Positions 50,930 through 58,748 of a stretch of DNA of 64,000 bases are shown in pieces. Source of the stretch: Syntrophales bacterium (GTDB lineage: Bacteria > Desulfobacterota > Syntrophia > Syntrophales > PHBD01); NCBI GenBank assembly GCA_035363115.1, contig DAOSEM010000006.1:124001-188000 (forward strand), in the 5' to 3' direction. Below the pieces are notes generated by a model. That model saw nothing but the letters and a program-made list of their open reading frames with translations, was not told the DNA's origin and ran no database searches. How positions within the stretch are numbered: the first letter of the stretch is position 1; every line of letters starts with the position of its first letter. Position numbers and translations under genes: made by a program.

Positions 50930-53842
50930 TCACCCGGAGGGTGCCTGCAGATGCTTCTCCAGGATGTCCCGCAGTGCCTTCATGGGGAAAGGCTTTGTCA
51001 GCGCCTCCACGAATCCGTGCTCTTTGTAATTCTGGATGACCGGATCGTCGCTGTATCCGCTCAGGATGATGCCCCGGACGCCCGGATCGATGGCCCGAAG
51101 CCTCTCCATCGTCGGCTCTCCGCCCAGCCCTCCCGGGACGACCAGGTCCAGAATGACCATTCTGTAAGGCCGCCGGGATTCGAGGGCCTTCCGATAGAGA
51201 TCGATCGCCGCCGTGCCGTCGCCGGCCGTCTCCACTTCGCAGCCGATCGACGTGAGCAGCTCCTTGAGCATGTCCCGGATCATGGCCTCGTCATCCATGA
51301 CGAGAATCCGCTCCCTGTTATCCGCCGCTTCAGGGAAGACCGCTTCGACGGCCCCATGCCGCTCCCCGGCTGCGGCCGGAAGATACACGCGGAAGGTGCT
51401 CCCTTCCCCCTCACTCGATTCCACGGCGATGCAGCCTTTGTGATTGCCGACCACCGAGTGGCAGACCGACAGGCCGAGCCCCATCCCCTTCTCCGCACCC
51501 CGGGCCTTGGTCGAAAAATAGGGGTCGAAGATCAGGGGCCGCTGATCCGCCGGGATGCCTTTCCCCGTGTCACGAAGGGATATCCGGACGTATTCCCCCT
51601 CACCGACGGGAAGTCCGTCCCCGGTCCTCACGGTCACATTCTCCGTCTCCACCGTCAGGATCCCCCCATCCGGCATCGCCTCGACGGCATTGATCGTCAG
51701 GTTCCGGATGACCTGGCGGATCTGCCGCTCATCGATCTCGACGGACCGGAGATCGCTCTCCAGGAAGAATCTCGTCTCCACGGGGTATTCTCCGATATTC
51801 GCCGTCACGGTCTCCCTGACGAGGTCGCCGATGTTGACGATCTCCCGGACCGGATCCCCTCCCTTGGAAAAAACGAGCAGGCGGTTGGTCAGTTCCGTCG
51901 CCTGGCCGACGGCCTTCTCCGCCGCCAGCAGACGGGTGCGGGCTCTGCTCCCCTCGGGGACGTCCATCTTCAGGAGCTCCATGTATCCCTGCATGACCGC
52001 CAGAAGATTGTTGAAGTCGTGGGCGATCCCCGCCGCCAGCGTGCCCACCGACTCCAGTTTCCGGACTTTCAGCTGTTCCGCCTCCGCCCGCTTGCGGCCG
52101 GTGATGTCCCGCAGGTAGGCCAGATTGCATTTCTTCCCCTGATACATCACCTTGACCAGGGAGACTTCCGCATCGATGAAGGAGCCGTCCGGCAGAATGA
52201 CCCTGATCTCAATCTGCTTCGGGATCGGAAGCCCCTGGTTGAATGCGTTGACATAGTCCGCGAACGCCGACCGGTCGTCGGGATGGATAAAGTTGCCCCT
52301 GGTTTTGCCCAGGATCTCGTCCTTTCTCCGGCCGATCTTGTCCAGAAACGGCTGGCTGACGTAAACGTACCGGCCTTCATGGACAATGGCGATGCCGTCG
52401 CTGGAGCTTTCCATGGACGTCCGATAGAGCTCCTCGCTCTCCTGGAGCGCCTTCTCCATCCGTTTGCGGTCGGTGATGTCGTGCGCCACGACCCTGGCTT
52501 TTACGGGCAGGCCTTCCTCGAATCCATAATCGATGCTCATGTTCATCCACAGGATGCCGCCGTCCTTCTTCCTCAACTCGTATTCCTGGGAGGTCGGGAC
52601 CTCCCTGCCCTCCCCGAACTGCTTCATCCGTTCGATATACGTTTCCCGGCTCCATTCCGTGAACAGCTCAAACGGGTTCATCCTGAGGAGCTCTTCCCGG
52701 GAATAGCCCGTCAGGGTACTTACAACCTCGTTGAAACTGAGAAAACGGCGGTTCCGGTAATCCGCCTCGTAAATGGCGGCGGGGGCGTTCATGAAGAGCT
52801 GGAGGTACTTCTTTTCACTCTCCCGGAGCGCCTCCTCGGCCTGCTTGCGCGCGGTGATGTCCCGGCTCACCGTGACGACCCCGACCATCCTGTTCTCTTC
52901 GTCGCGCAGGGCGGAGAAGCTGCACTCGAGGCTGATGACGGAGCCGTCCTTTCTGTACTCCTCCACTTCCAGGACCCGGGATCTCCGGGGATCGGCGCAC
53001 CCCCCGGCCTCCAGCTTCAGCTCTTCCCCAAACGCCTCGAGCAGGATCTGCATGGACCCGGGCGTCATGTACTCTTCGAGGGACCTGTTCATGGCCTCCT
53101 CGACGGTGAGTCCGTGGGTGCGCATGACCGACGGGCTGATGTAGGTGAAGCGGAGATTCATGTCCGTAACGGTGATAAGCTCCGCCGAGCTCTCCGCGAT
53201 CAGACGGAATCTTTCCTCGCTCTGGCGCAGGGCCTCCTCCGCCTTTCTGAGATCGGAAAGCTGCCGCTCCGCGATGCCGAGGGCATTGTCCCGTTCACGG
53301 AGCGCCAGGTTCAGCGTGCTGGAGGCCAGGACCAGGGCAAAGACCAGGATCGTCCAGTCACCAAGGGGGGTATCGACGAAGTATTGGTAGGGAAGGGAAC
53401 GGAAGTGGTCCAGCAGGGCCAGCACGAGTCCCGCCGTGATGCCCGCGCCCGCGAAAAAGGTGGCGGCCCGCGCTCCGAGGAGCAGCCCGGCGACAATCGT
53501 CATGGAGATGAAAAAACAGGCATTGATGCTGTTCAGGCCGCCGTCCACCAGAACGACACCGGTAAACGTCAGCCAGCCCACGGTCACGGCTACGATGCTG
53601 GCTGTCCTTATCTTCCCGAGCTGCATCAGAAGCTTCGCGGCAAGCGTTGCCGCAAGGAGGACAAGAATGGTGAGGATACCGCCCATTTTCGGCTCGAAAA
53701 AGAGGAGGGCGGCAATGAATCCGACACCCATCAGGATGGAAAAAATCAGGAGGGTGCGGTTCAGCACATGGGCCGTCCGCATCATGCCCGGGTCATCAAC
53801 GAAATCGGGTGTTTCCAGGAACCGCCTGGGACGGAACATCAT
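50930..53842 (-). CDS. Hybrid sensor histidine kinase with three PAS domains and C-terminal receiver
   Basis: A 970-residue signalling protein. About residues 28-180 hold five or six membrane helices with no obvious periplasmic domain. Three PAS/PAC modules follow at about 205-330, 335-460 and 465-590, each ending in a DIT(A/D/G)RK-type PAC motif. HisKA is GTLAAGIAHDFNNLLAVMQGYMELLK, with the phospho-His. HATPase is NLTINAVEAMPDGG, DTGKGI and GMGLGLSVCHSVV. The C-terminal receiver (about 835-955) is MDDEAMIRDMLKEL, VILDLVVPGGLGG and LTKPF, with all key residues kept. The phosphate presumably moves from His to the receiver and on to an unlinked partner. The downstream HD-GYP protein is upstream in transcription, 80 nt away on the same strand. 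Confidence 0.9.
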   Translation of the reverse strand: MMFRPRRFLETPDFVDDPGMMRTAHVLNRTLLIFSILMGVGFIAALLFFEPKMGGILTILVLLAATLAAKLLMQLGKIRTASIVAVTVGWLTFTGVVLVDGGLNSINACFFISMTIVAGLLLGARAATFFAGAGITAGLVLALLDHFRSLPYQYFVDTPLGDWTILVFALVLASSTLNLALRERDNALGIAERQLSDLRKAEEALRQSEERFRLIAESSAELITVTDMNLRFTYISPSVMRTHGLTVEEAMNRSLEEYMTPGSMQILLEAFGEELKLEAGGCADPRRSRVLEVEEYRKDGSVISLECSFSALRDEENRMVGVVTVSRDITARKQAEEALRESEKKYLQLFMNAPAAIYEADYRNRRFLSFNEVVSTLTGYSREELLRMNPFELFTEWSRETYIERMKQFGEGREVPTSQEYELRKKDGGILWMNMSIDYGFEEGLPVKARVVAHDITDRKRMEKALQESEELYRTSMESSSDGIAIVHEGRYVYVSQPFLDKIGRRKDEILGKTRGNFIHPDDRSAFADYVNAFNQGLPIPKQIEIRVILPDGSFIDAEVSLVKVMYQGKKCNLAYLRDITGRKRAEAEQLKVRKLESVGTLAAGIAHDFNNLLAVMQGYMELLKMDVPEGSRARTRLLAAEKAVGQATELTNRLLVFSKGGDPVREIVNIGDLVRETVTANIGEYPVETRFFLESDLRSVEIDERQIRQVIRNLTINAVEAMPDGGILTVETENVTVRTGDGLPVGEGEYVRISLRDTGKGIPADQRPLIFDPYFSTKARGAEKGMGLGLSVCHSVVGNHKGCIAVESSEGEGSTFRVYLPAAAGERHGAVEAVFPEAADNRERILVMDDEAMIRDMLKELLTSIGCEVETAGDGTAAIDLYRKALESRRPYRMVILDLVVPGGLGGEPTMERLRAIDPGVRGIILSGYSDDPVIQNYKEHGFVEALTKPFPMKALRDILEKHLQAPSG

Positions 53843-53921
53843 TCAACCTCCAAGCAGGAGATGGACGCCTGGTCTCGACCGCCGACAGGCGGAAAAACGG
53901 GCAAGCCGGCTCGCCGGGACG

Positions 53922-54992
53922 TTATCCCTCCAGCCTGACGCTGCCGAGAAACACGATGAATCTCTGGAGCAGATCCCGATCGAAGCACTTCCTCATGCCC
54001 AGATCCCGGTCGTCCTGCTCCTGATCCTCTCCGTTTGTGTGGTCCTCCGGCGCCCCGATCATGATCCGGACTGCCTTCATGGGAGGAGTGGGCTCCTTGT
54101 AGGGCCGGCGAGACGTCATGGCATCGAACACGTCGATGATCCGCAGCACGCGGGCCAGGGGATTGATGCCGGTGCCCTCCAGGTTCATGGGATAGCCTCC
54201 GCCCTGGAAATCCTCGTGATGGTGCAGCACCGCCTTCTTGACGAACATGGGCATGTCCGTGTCGATCAGCATGGCCAAGCCATTGAGGGGGTGGCGCTTC
54301 ATGATTTCCCACTCCACCTCGTCCAGGGGCCCGCTTTTCGTGAGGATCTCCTGGGGAATAAAGGCCTTCCCGATATCGTGCAGCAGGGCGCCGACACCGC
54401 ACTGCCTCAGCATCTCCGTTTTCCCGGTCTCGTCGAGGGCCTGATAATCCGGGACGACCTGCTCCAGGACGCCGGGAGCCTGCTGCAGGAACGCCACCGT
54501 GAACCAGAGGACCTTGGTGGCGTGTTCATAGGTCTGGTAGTCGTGGCCGATCATTTTCGCCAGGGCGTTGATGGATTTCGCTTCCTTGATGAAGTTCAGG
54601 GAATATTCGATCAGCTGCCTCGTCCGCCGGACGGCGGCATCGCCCATCGTGCCCAGGCCGAAGGACGTTTCAAAGGCGCCTTTCACCACATTGGTGGAGA
54701 CCCGGGAGAAGATGTCCGCCTTCTGGTCGTCCGGGGTTGACGGGTTCTCGAGGATGTTTCCGAGATTGGCCTCGAGATACTGCTCGTACTTGAAATGCTC
54801 GTCGAGATTGACGAACACCTCCCTGGTCTCGCTCTCGGAAAGCCTGGCGAGCTGCTCCGGGGAGACCTTGTTCCCCTCCAGCGCCCAGAGGATGTATCGT
54901 CCCTGCGGTGCGGCGACGTAAATGCTGAAATCCGGCAAGGTTCCCGGGATGATCGCCCCCGGAGGAATGGCCATGTATCTTCCGCTGTTCAT
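53922..54992 (-). CDS. HD-GYP domain protein with altered HHE motif
   Basis: A 356-residue cytoplasmic protein. The N-terminal part (about 1-110, LPDFSIYVAAPQGRYILWALEGNKVSPEQLARL) is unassigned. An HD-GYP phosphodiesterase fold occupies about 120-320: LLHDIGKAFIPQEIL, KRHPLNG, then HHHEDFQGGGYP in place of the usual HHExxDGxGYP (Asp replaced by Gln), and RIIDVFDAMTSRRPYKE. Most metal ligands and GYP remain, so c-di-GMP hydrolysis is possible but uncertain. The C-terminal 50 residues are charged and unlike the family. A second in-frame ATG (M7, 54974) has the better ribosome-binding site. It lies 80 nt upstream of the hybrid kinase on the same strand. Confidence 0.85.
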   Translation of the reverse strand: MNSGRYMAIPPGAIIPGTLPDFSIYVAAPQGRYILWALEGNKVSPEQLARLSESETREVFVNLDEHFKYEQYLEANLGNILENPSTPDDQKADIFSRVSTNVVKGAFETSFGLGTMGDAAVRRTRQLIEYSLNFIKEAKSINALAKMIGHDYQTYEHATKVLWFTVAFLQQAPGVLEQVVPDYQALDETGKTEMLRQCGVGALLHDIGKAFIPQEILTKSGPLDEVEWEIMKRHPLNGLAMLIDTDMPMFVKKAVLHHHEDFQGGGYPMNLEGTGINPLARVLRIIDVFDAMTSRRPYKEPTPPMKAVRIMIGAPEDHTNGEDQEQDDRDLGMRKCFDRDLLQRFIVFLGSVRLEG

Positions 54993-55345
54993 AGATTGCG
55001 CTGTTGCCTGGCTGCTCCTTTCAAATATTGAATGCCGTGGACCGTGAAGCGATCCGGATCCGCCGCCGCCGGACGGACTCCGCCCCGGACGCAGACCAGC
55101 ACAATCGAATCATCGGCATTTTTTTGCAAAAACTGTAGGGATACGTTGCGGTTTCGGTTCTTGTCCGCCGGATGCGGACCCTGCGCTCCGGTCGTGATCC
55201 CGTGCTCACGGCAATCACGGAGATTCCGGCAGTTCCTCCAGGACCAGTTCGTCCTCGATCCGGATGCAGCCGGGAACGCTCCGGGCCGCCGGGCAGCCGG
55301 TCATGAAAGACGTCGCCCGCCGGATGCGGTGAACGGGAAAGAGGG
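54993..55345. other. Intergenic region, nothing recognised
   Basis: 353 bases between der and the HD-GYP gene. Overlapping frames exist on both strands but none has a ribosome-binding site plus protein-like composition. The HD-GYP promoter should be here, but no hexamer pair stands out. No terminator was found after der. Confidence 0.5.
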
Positions 55346-56668
55346 CTATTTCGACTTCCGCTTGAAGAAGACCCGCACCGGCACCTGGGTGAACCCCAGC
55401 GTCTCCCGGATCTGGTTGACCAGGAAGCGCTGGTAGGAGAAATGAACCCCCTTGGGATCCTTCATGAAGAAGATGAATGTCGGGGGACGGATCGCCGCCT
55501 GGGTGACGTAGGCGACGGTGTTGGCCCGCCCCTGGGTCATGGGCGGGGGGTTCCGGGTGATGACGGCCCGGAGGGCGTCGTTCACGAGGGCGGTGTTCAC
55601 CCGGCGGGTGTACTGCTCGTAGACACCGTCCACGGCCTCGAAGATCCTCGCCACCCGCTGGCCCGACAGGGCGGAGACGAAGAGGATGGGTGCGAAATCC
55701 ATGAACTTGAGGGTCTCCTGGATCTTCCGGACGTATTCCCCCACCGTGGCGTTGTCCTTCTCGATGGCGTCCCACTTGTTCACCACGATGATGACGGCCC
55801 TCCCCTCCTCCAGGGCCAGGCCGGCGATCTTGGCGTCCTGCTCAGTGACGCCCTCGACGGCGTCGATCAGGAGAAGCGCCACGTCGCACCGCCCCAGGGC
55901 CTTGATGGCCTGGATGACGCTGTACTTCTCGAGGGTCAGGCTGACCTTGGCTTTCCGGCGGATGCCCGCCGTGTCGATGAGGACGTACTTCTTGTCCCCC
56001 CGCTCGAAGGCGGTGTCCACGGCGTCCCGGGTCGTCCCCGGAATTGGATTCACGATGGCCCGCTCAAAACCGAGGATCCGGTTCACCAGGGAGGACTTGC
56101 CCACGTTGGGCTTGCCGATGACGGCCAGGCGGATCCGGTCCTCCTCTTCGGGCTCCTCCCCTTCATCGGAAGGCGGCAGGACCTCGACCACGTCGTCCAG
56201 CAGCTCCGCCACGCCGAGGCCGTGCTGGGCCGAGATTGGATGGATCTTCTCCACCCCCAGGCCGTAGAATTCGTAGGATAGGGCCTCCTGCTTCGGGCCG
56301 TCGGTCTTGTTGACGGTATAGAAGACGGGCTTCTCGACAGCGCGGAGCATCCGGGCGATCTCCCGGTCCGACGTGGTCAGGCCGTCCCGGACGTCCAGGA
56401 GGAACAGGATGACATCGGCCTCCTCGACGGCCAGCATCGTCTGCTCCCGCATCTGGATGAGGATCTTCTCCGTCGAGACGGGCTCGAAGCCTCCCGTGTC
56501 GATCAGCAGGAACGACCGGCCGTTCCATTCCCCCTCCCCGTAGTTCCGGTCCCGGGTGGCCCCCGGCTCGTCGATGACGATGGCCTTCTTCCTGCTCCGG
56601 ACCAGCCGGTTGAAGAGGGTGGACTTGCCGACGTTGGGCCGGCCGATGATGGCGATGACGGGCTTCAT
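55346..56668 (-). CDS. der: GTPase Der (EngA)
   Basis: A 440-residue ribosome-assembly GTPase with two tandem G domains and a C-terminal KH-like domain. G domain 1 is GRPNVGKST, DTGGFEPVST and NKTDG. G domain 2 is GKPNVGKSS, DTAGIRRKAKV and NKWDAIEKD. The KH-like end has PPTFIFFMKDPKGVHFSYQRFLVNQIRETLGFTQVPVRVFFKRK. The start at 56668 (MKPVIAIIGRPNVG) fits the family and follows AAGGAAA. A longer frame to 56788 is not coding. It acts on the 50S subunit. Confidence 0.97.
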   Translation of the reverse strand: MKPVIAIIGRPNVGKSTLFNRLVRSRKKAIVIDEPGATRDRNYGEGEWNGRSFLLIDTGGFEPVSTEKILIQMREQTMLAVEEADVILFLLDVRDGLTTSDREIARMLRAVEKPVFYTVNKTDGPKQEALSYEFYGLGVEKIHPISAQHGLGVAELLDDVVEVLPPSDEGEEPEEEDRIRLAVIGKPNVGKSSLVNRILGFERAIVNPIPGTTRDAVDTAFERGDKKYVLIDTAGIRRKAKVSLTLEKYSVIQAIKALGRCDVALLLIDAVEGVTEQDAKIAGLALEEGRAVIIVVNKWDAIEKDNATVGEYVRKIQETLKFMDFAPILFVSALSGQRVARIFEAVDGVYEQYTRRVNTALVNDALRAVITRNPPPMTQGRANTVAYVTQAAIRPPTFIFFMKDPKGVHFSYQRFLVNQIRETLGFTQVPVRVFFKRKSK

Positions 56669-56946
56669 GGTTTCCTTGAATATCTCTATTTTTTCTTGAG
56701 TTACGAGGCCATGGATGCCGCGGACGGATCCATGTTTTACCGGGCATGCAGAAAAGGACGCCCTGCAACGGGGCCGGATTATACACAAAAACGAGGGAAA
56801 ATCATCCGGTTAAATTCGCTGCATGATTCCCGTGCCTTGGCGGGTCCGTCAAAGGGGTATTGGTCTCAGGGGTATTGAAAGCCTCCCGGCCGTGGACTGC
56901 TCGACGTTTACGGCGCGGGAGAAAAGAAGCGACAGGGATTTCCGGT

Positions 56947-58062
56947 TCAGGTCATGGACGACGGGAATGCAATGCCTGCCGACTCGATCCGGTACCCTTT
57001 CTCGTTGAAGAGCCGCAGGCAGGAATCGACGACATCGGGGTCAAAGAGGGTGCCCCGGCTCTTCGCCAACTCCTTCAGGACGGTGGAGATGTCAAAGGCC
57101 GGCCGGTAGGGCCGATGCGAGGCCATCGCTTCCACGACATCGGCCACGGCAAGAATCCGCGTTTCCAGGAGAAGGCTCTCCCCTTTCAGTCCGGCCGGGT
57201 ATCCTGAACCGTCCATCCGCTCGTGATGCTCCAGGATGATCCTGGCGATGGGCCAGGGAAATTCGATCTCCTTGAGGATATCGTATCCTGCCTGCACATG
57301 ATTCTTGACGAGGATAAACTCAACCGGCGTCAATCTCCTCGGCATGCTCAAGATCTCCGAGGGAATGGATATCTTGCCGATGTCGTGAATCAGGCTGGCC
57401 ATGCCGAGACCGTCGATCTGCTCCGCGTCAAGCCCCATCTCCGCGGCAATGGCCCGGGCCAGCTCCGCCACCCGCTGCTGGTGGCCGGCGGTATAGGGAT
57501 CTTTTGCCTCGACCACGGCCGCCATTGCCTGGACCGTCTTCGTCAACAAATCCTGCATTTTCCTGTAACTGCGCAGGAGTTCCTCCGTCCGAAGGGCAAC
57601 CTGGGCTTCGAGGCCTCCTCGCAGGTGGACCAGCTCGATGTGGGTACGGACGCGGGCAAGAAGTTCATCGTGCTGGAAGGGCTTGGAGATGAAATCCACG
57701 GCGCCGAGTGAAAAGCCTTTCATCCTGTCACGATGATCCTGCACCCCGCTCACGAAAATAACCGGGATATCGCGAGTGCCATCGTCTTCCTTGAGCCTCC
57801 GGCAGACCTCGAAGCCGTCCGGAGCGGGCATGTTGATATCCAAAAGGATCAGCTTTGGCTTCTGATTTGCCAGGGACTCCAGGGCATCCTCCCCGCTGTT
57901 GAAAGGACGCACATAAAAACCTTCCATCGACAGAATGTCCGCAAGAACCTCCAGCGTAATCGGATCGTCATCGACAATCATGATGACATCTCGTTCAGAC
58001 ACCCCTTCCTCCTGCCTTATATCCAACGTCCGTATCGGAACGTCTTTCTTCGCCAAAATCAT
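56947..58062 (-). CDS. Response regulator with HD-GYP output (c-di-GMP phosphodiesterase)
   Basis: A 371-residue protein. The receiver (about 25-145) has IMIVDDDP, the phospho-acceptor in LILLDINMPAPDG, and ISKPF. The HD-GYP domain (about 165-365) is fully canonical: TAGHQQRVAELARAIA, SLIHDIGKISIPSEIL, HHERMDGSGYP and ILAVADVVEAMASHRPYRP. It should hydrolyse c-di-GMP under control of an unlinked kinase, possibly the hybrid kinase at 50930-53842. The start at 58062 follows GGGA weakly. This is the last gene before the sharp fall in GC content. Confidence 0.93.
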   Translation of the reverse strand: MILAKKDVPIRTLDIRQEEGVSERDVIMIVDDDPITLEVLADILSMEGFYVRPFNSGEDALESLANQKPKLILLDINMPAPDGFEVCRRLKEDDGTRDIPVIFVSGVQDHRDRMKGFSLGAVDFISKPFQHDELLARVRTHIELVHLRGGLEAQVALRTEELLRSYRKMQDLLTKTVQAMAAVVEAKDPYTAGHQQRVAELARAIAAEMGLDAEQIDGLGMASLIHDIGKISIPSEILSMPRRLTPVEFILVKNHVQAGYDILKEIEFPWPIARIILEHHERMDGSGYPAGLKGESLLLETRILAVADVVEAMASHRPYRPAFDISTVLKELAKSRGTLFDPDVVDSCLRLFNEKGYRIESAGIAFPSSMT

Positions 58063-58748
58063 TGTTGTCCCTTTCCGGCTTAGCAGCAACTGCCATGCTT
58101 GATCACGGGCAGGGTCGAACGCCCGATCCTCCAAGCCGCCCAAAGCCGTCGCTTCCTACATCGTCTCGAAATGGCTTTTCTTGAGAAAATAATGCCTTGG
58201 CCCAGAATGATCAACCCCGGCCATGGATTTAAATGTTCCATATGCGGGCCGGATGACGGATTACCAATTGGAATGATTAATAGATTGTAACCACACAGAA
58301 AAATCCTTTTTATTTTCGGAGTGCTCCTGTTCGATTGCCATGATTGAGAACTTCTGTGTTATTGTACATCCTCAATTTGCTATCTTGACGATGGGGAGCA
58401 CCTTAACTGGCTGTTTATTCCTGGGGGATTCTGGTGGGATTTTTATGTTATTATGTCAGATATTGAAAGTTGATTGATCAGTTTCCAGTCATACTCACTC
58501 TAATAAATTGCACCTACTAACAAACAAGATAGTATAAATCTCTCGTTCAAGGATTGCGGTTAGAAATGTTGAATATCAAAGAGATGTCGCAGGGGCAGAC
58601 GCCTTTTCCTGCCGATTGAATATAACGACTCGTTATGCCATGACGTTCGCATTGTCAACTTTGTAGTCTTTTTAGTACTTCGTGCAGCATTGAGATATGT
58701 GGTTCTAGGAAAACACCGTATTCCTTGTAGATTAGATGGCGTCGAACA
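58063..58748. other. Composition boundary, no supported gene
   Basis: 686 bases in which the GC-rich chromosome gives way to AT-rich DNA at about 58,170. No tRNA gene or insertion-sequence end was recognised. An 8-bp inverted repeat, ACACAGAA (58293-58300) and TTCTGTGT (58352-58359), could be a regulatory or junction feature. A minus-strand frame at 58655-58882 overlaps the end of the nSTAND gene out of phase and is discussed as a finding. Confidence 0.5.

Noticed and set aside
50951..53938. Plus-strand frame of nearly 1,000 codons opposite the hybrid kinase
   Set aside because: Antisense to a protein with complete PAS, HisKA, HATPase and receiver domains. The translation resembles no protein.
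58080..58140. tRNA-like 3' half (GGTCGAACGCCCG) near the composition boundary
   Set aside because: No matching acceptor, D or anticodon arm around it. It lies in the upstream region of the HD-GYP regulator.
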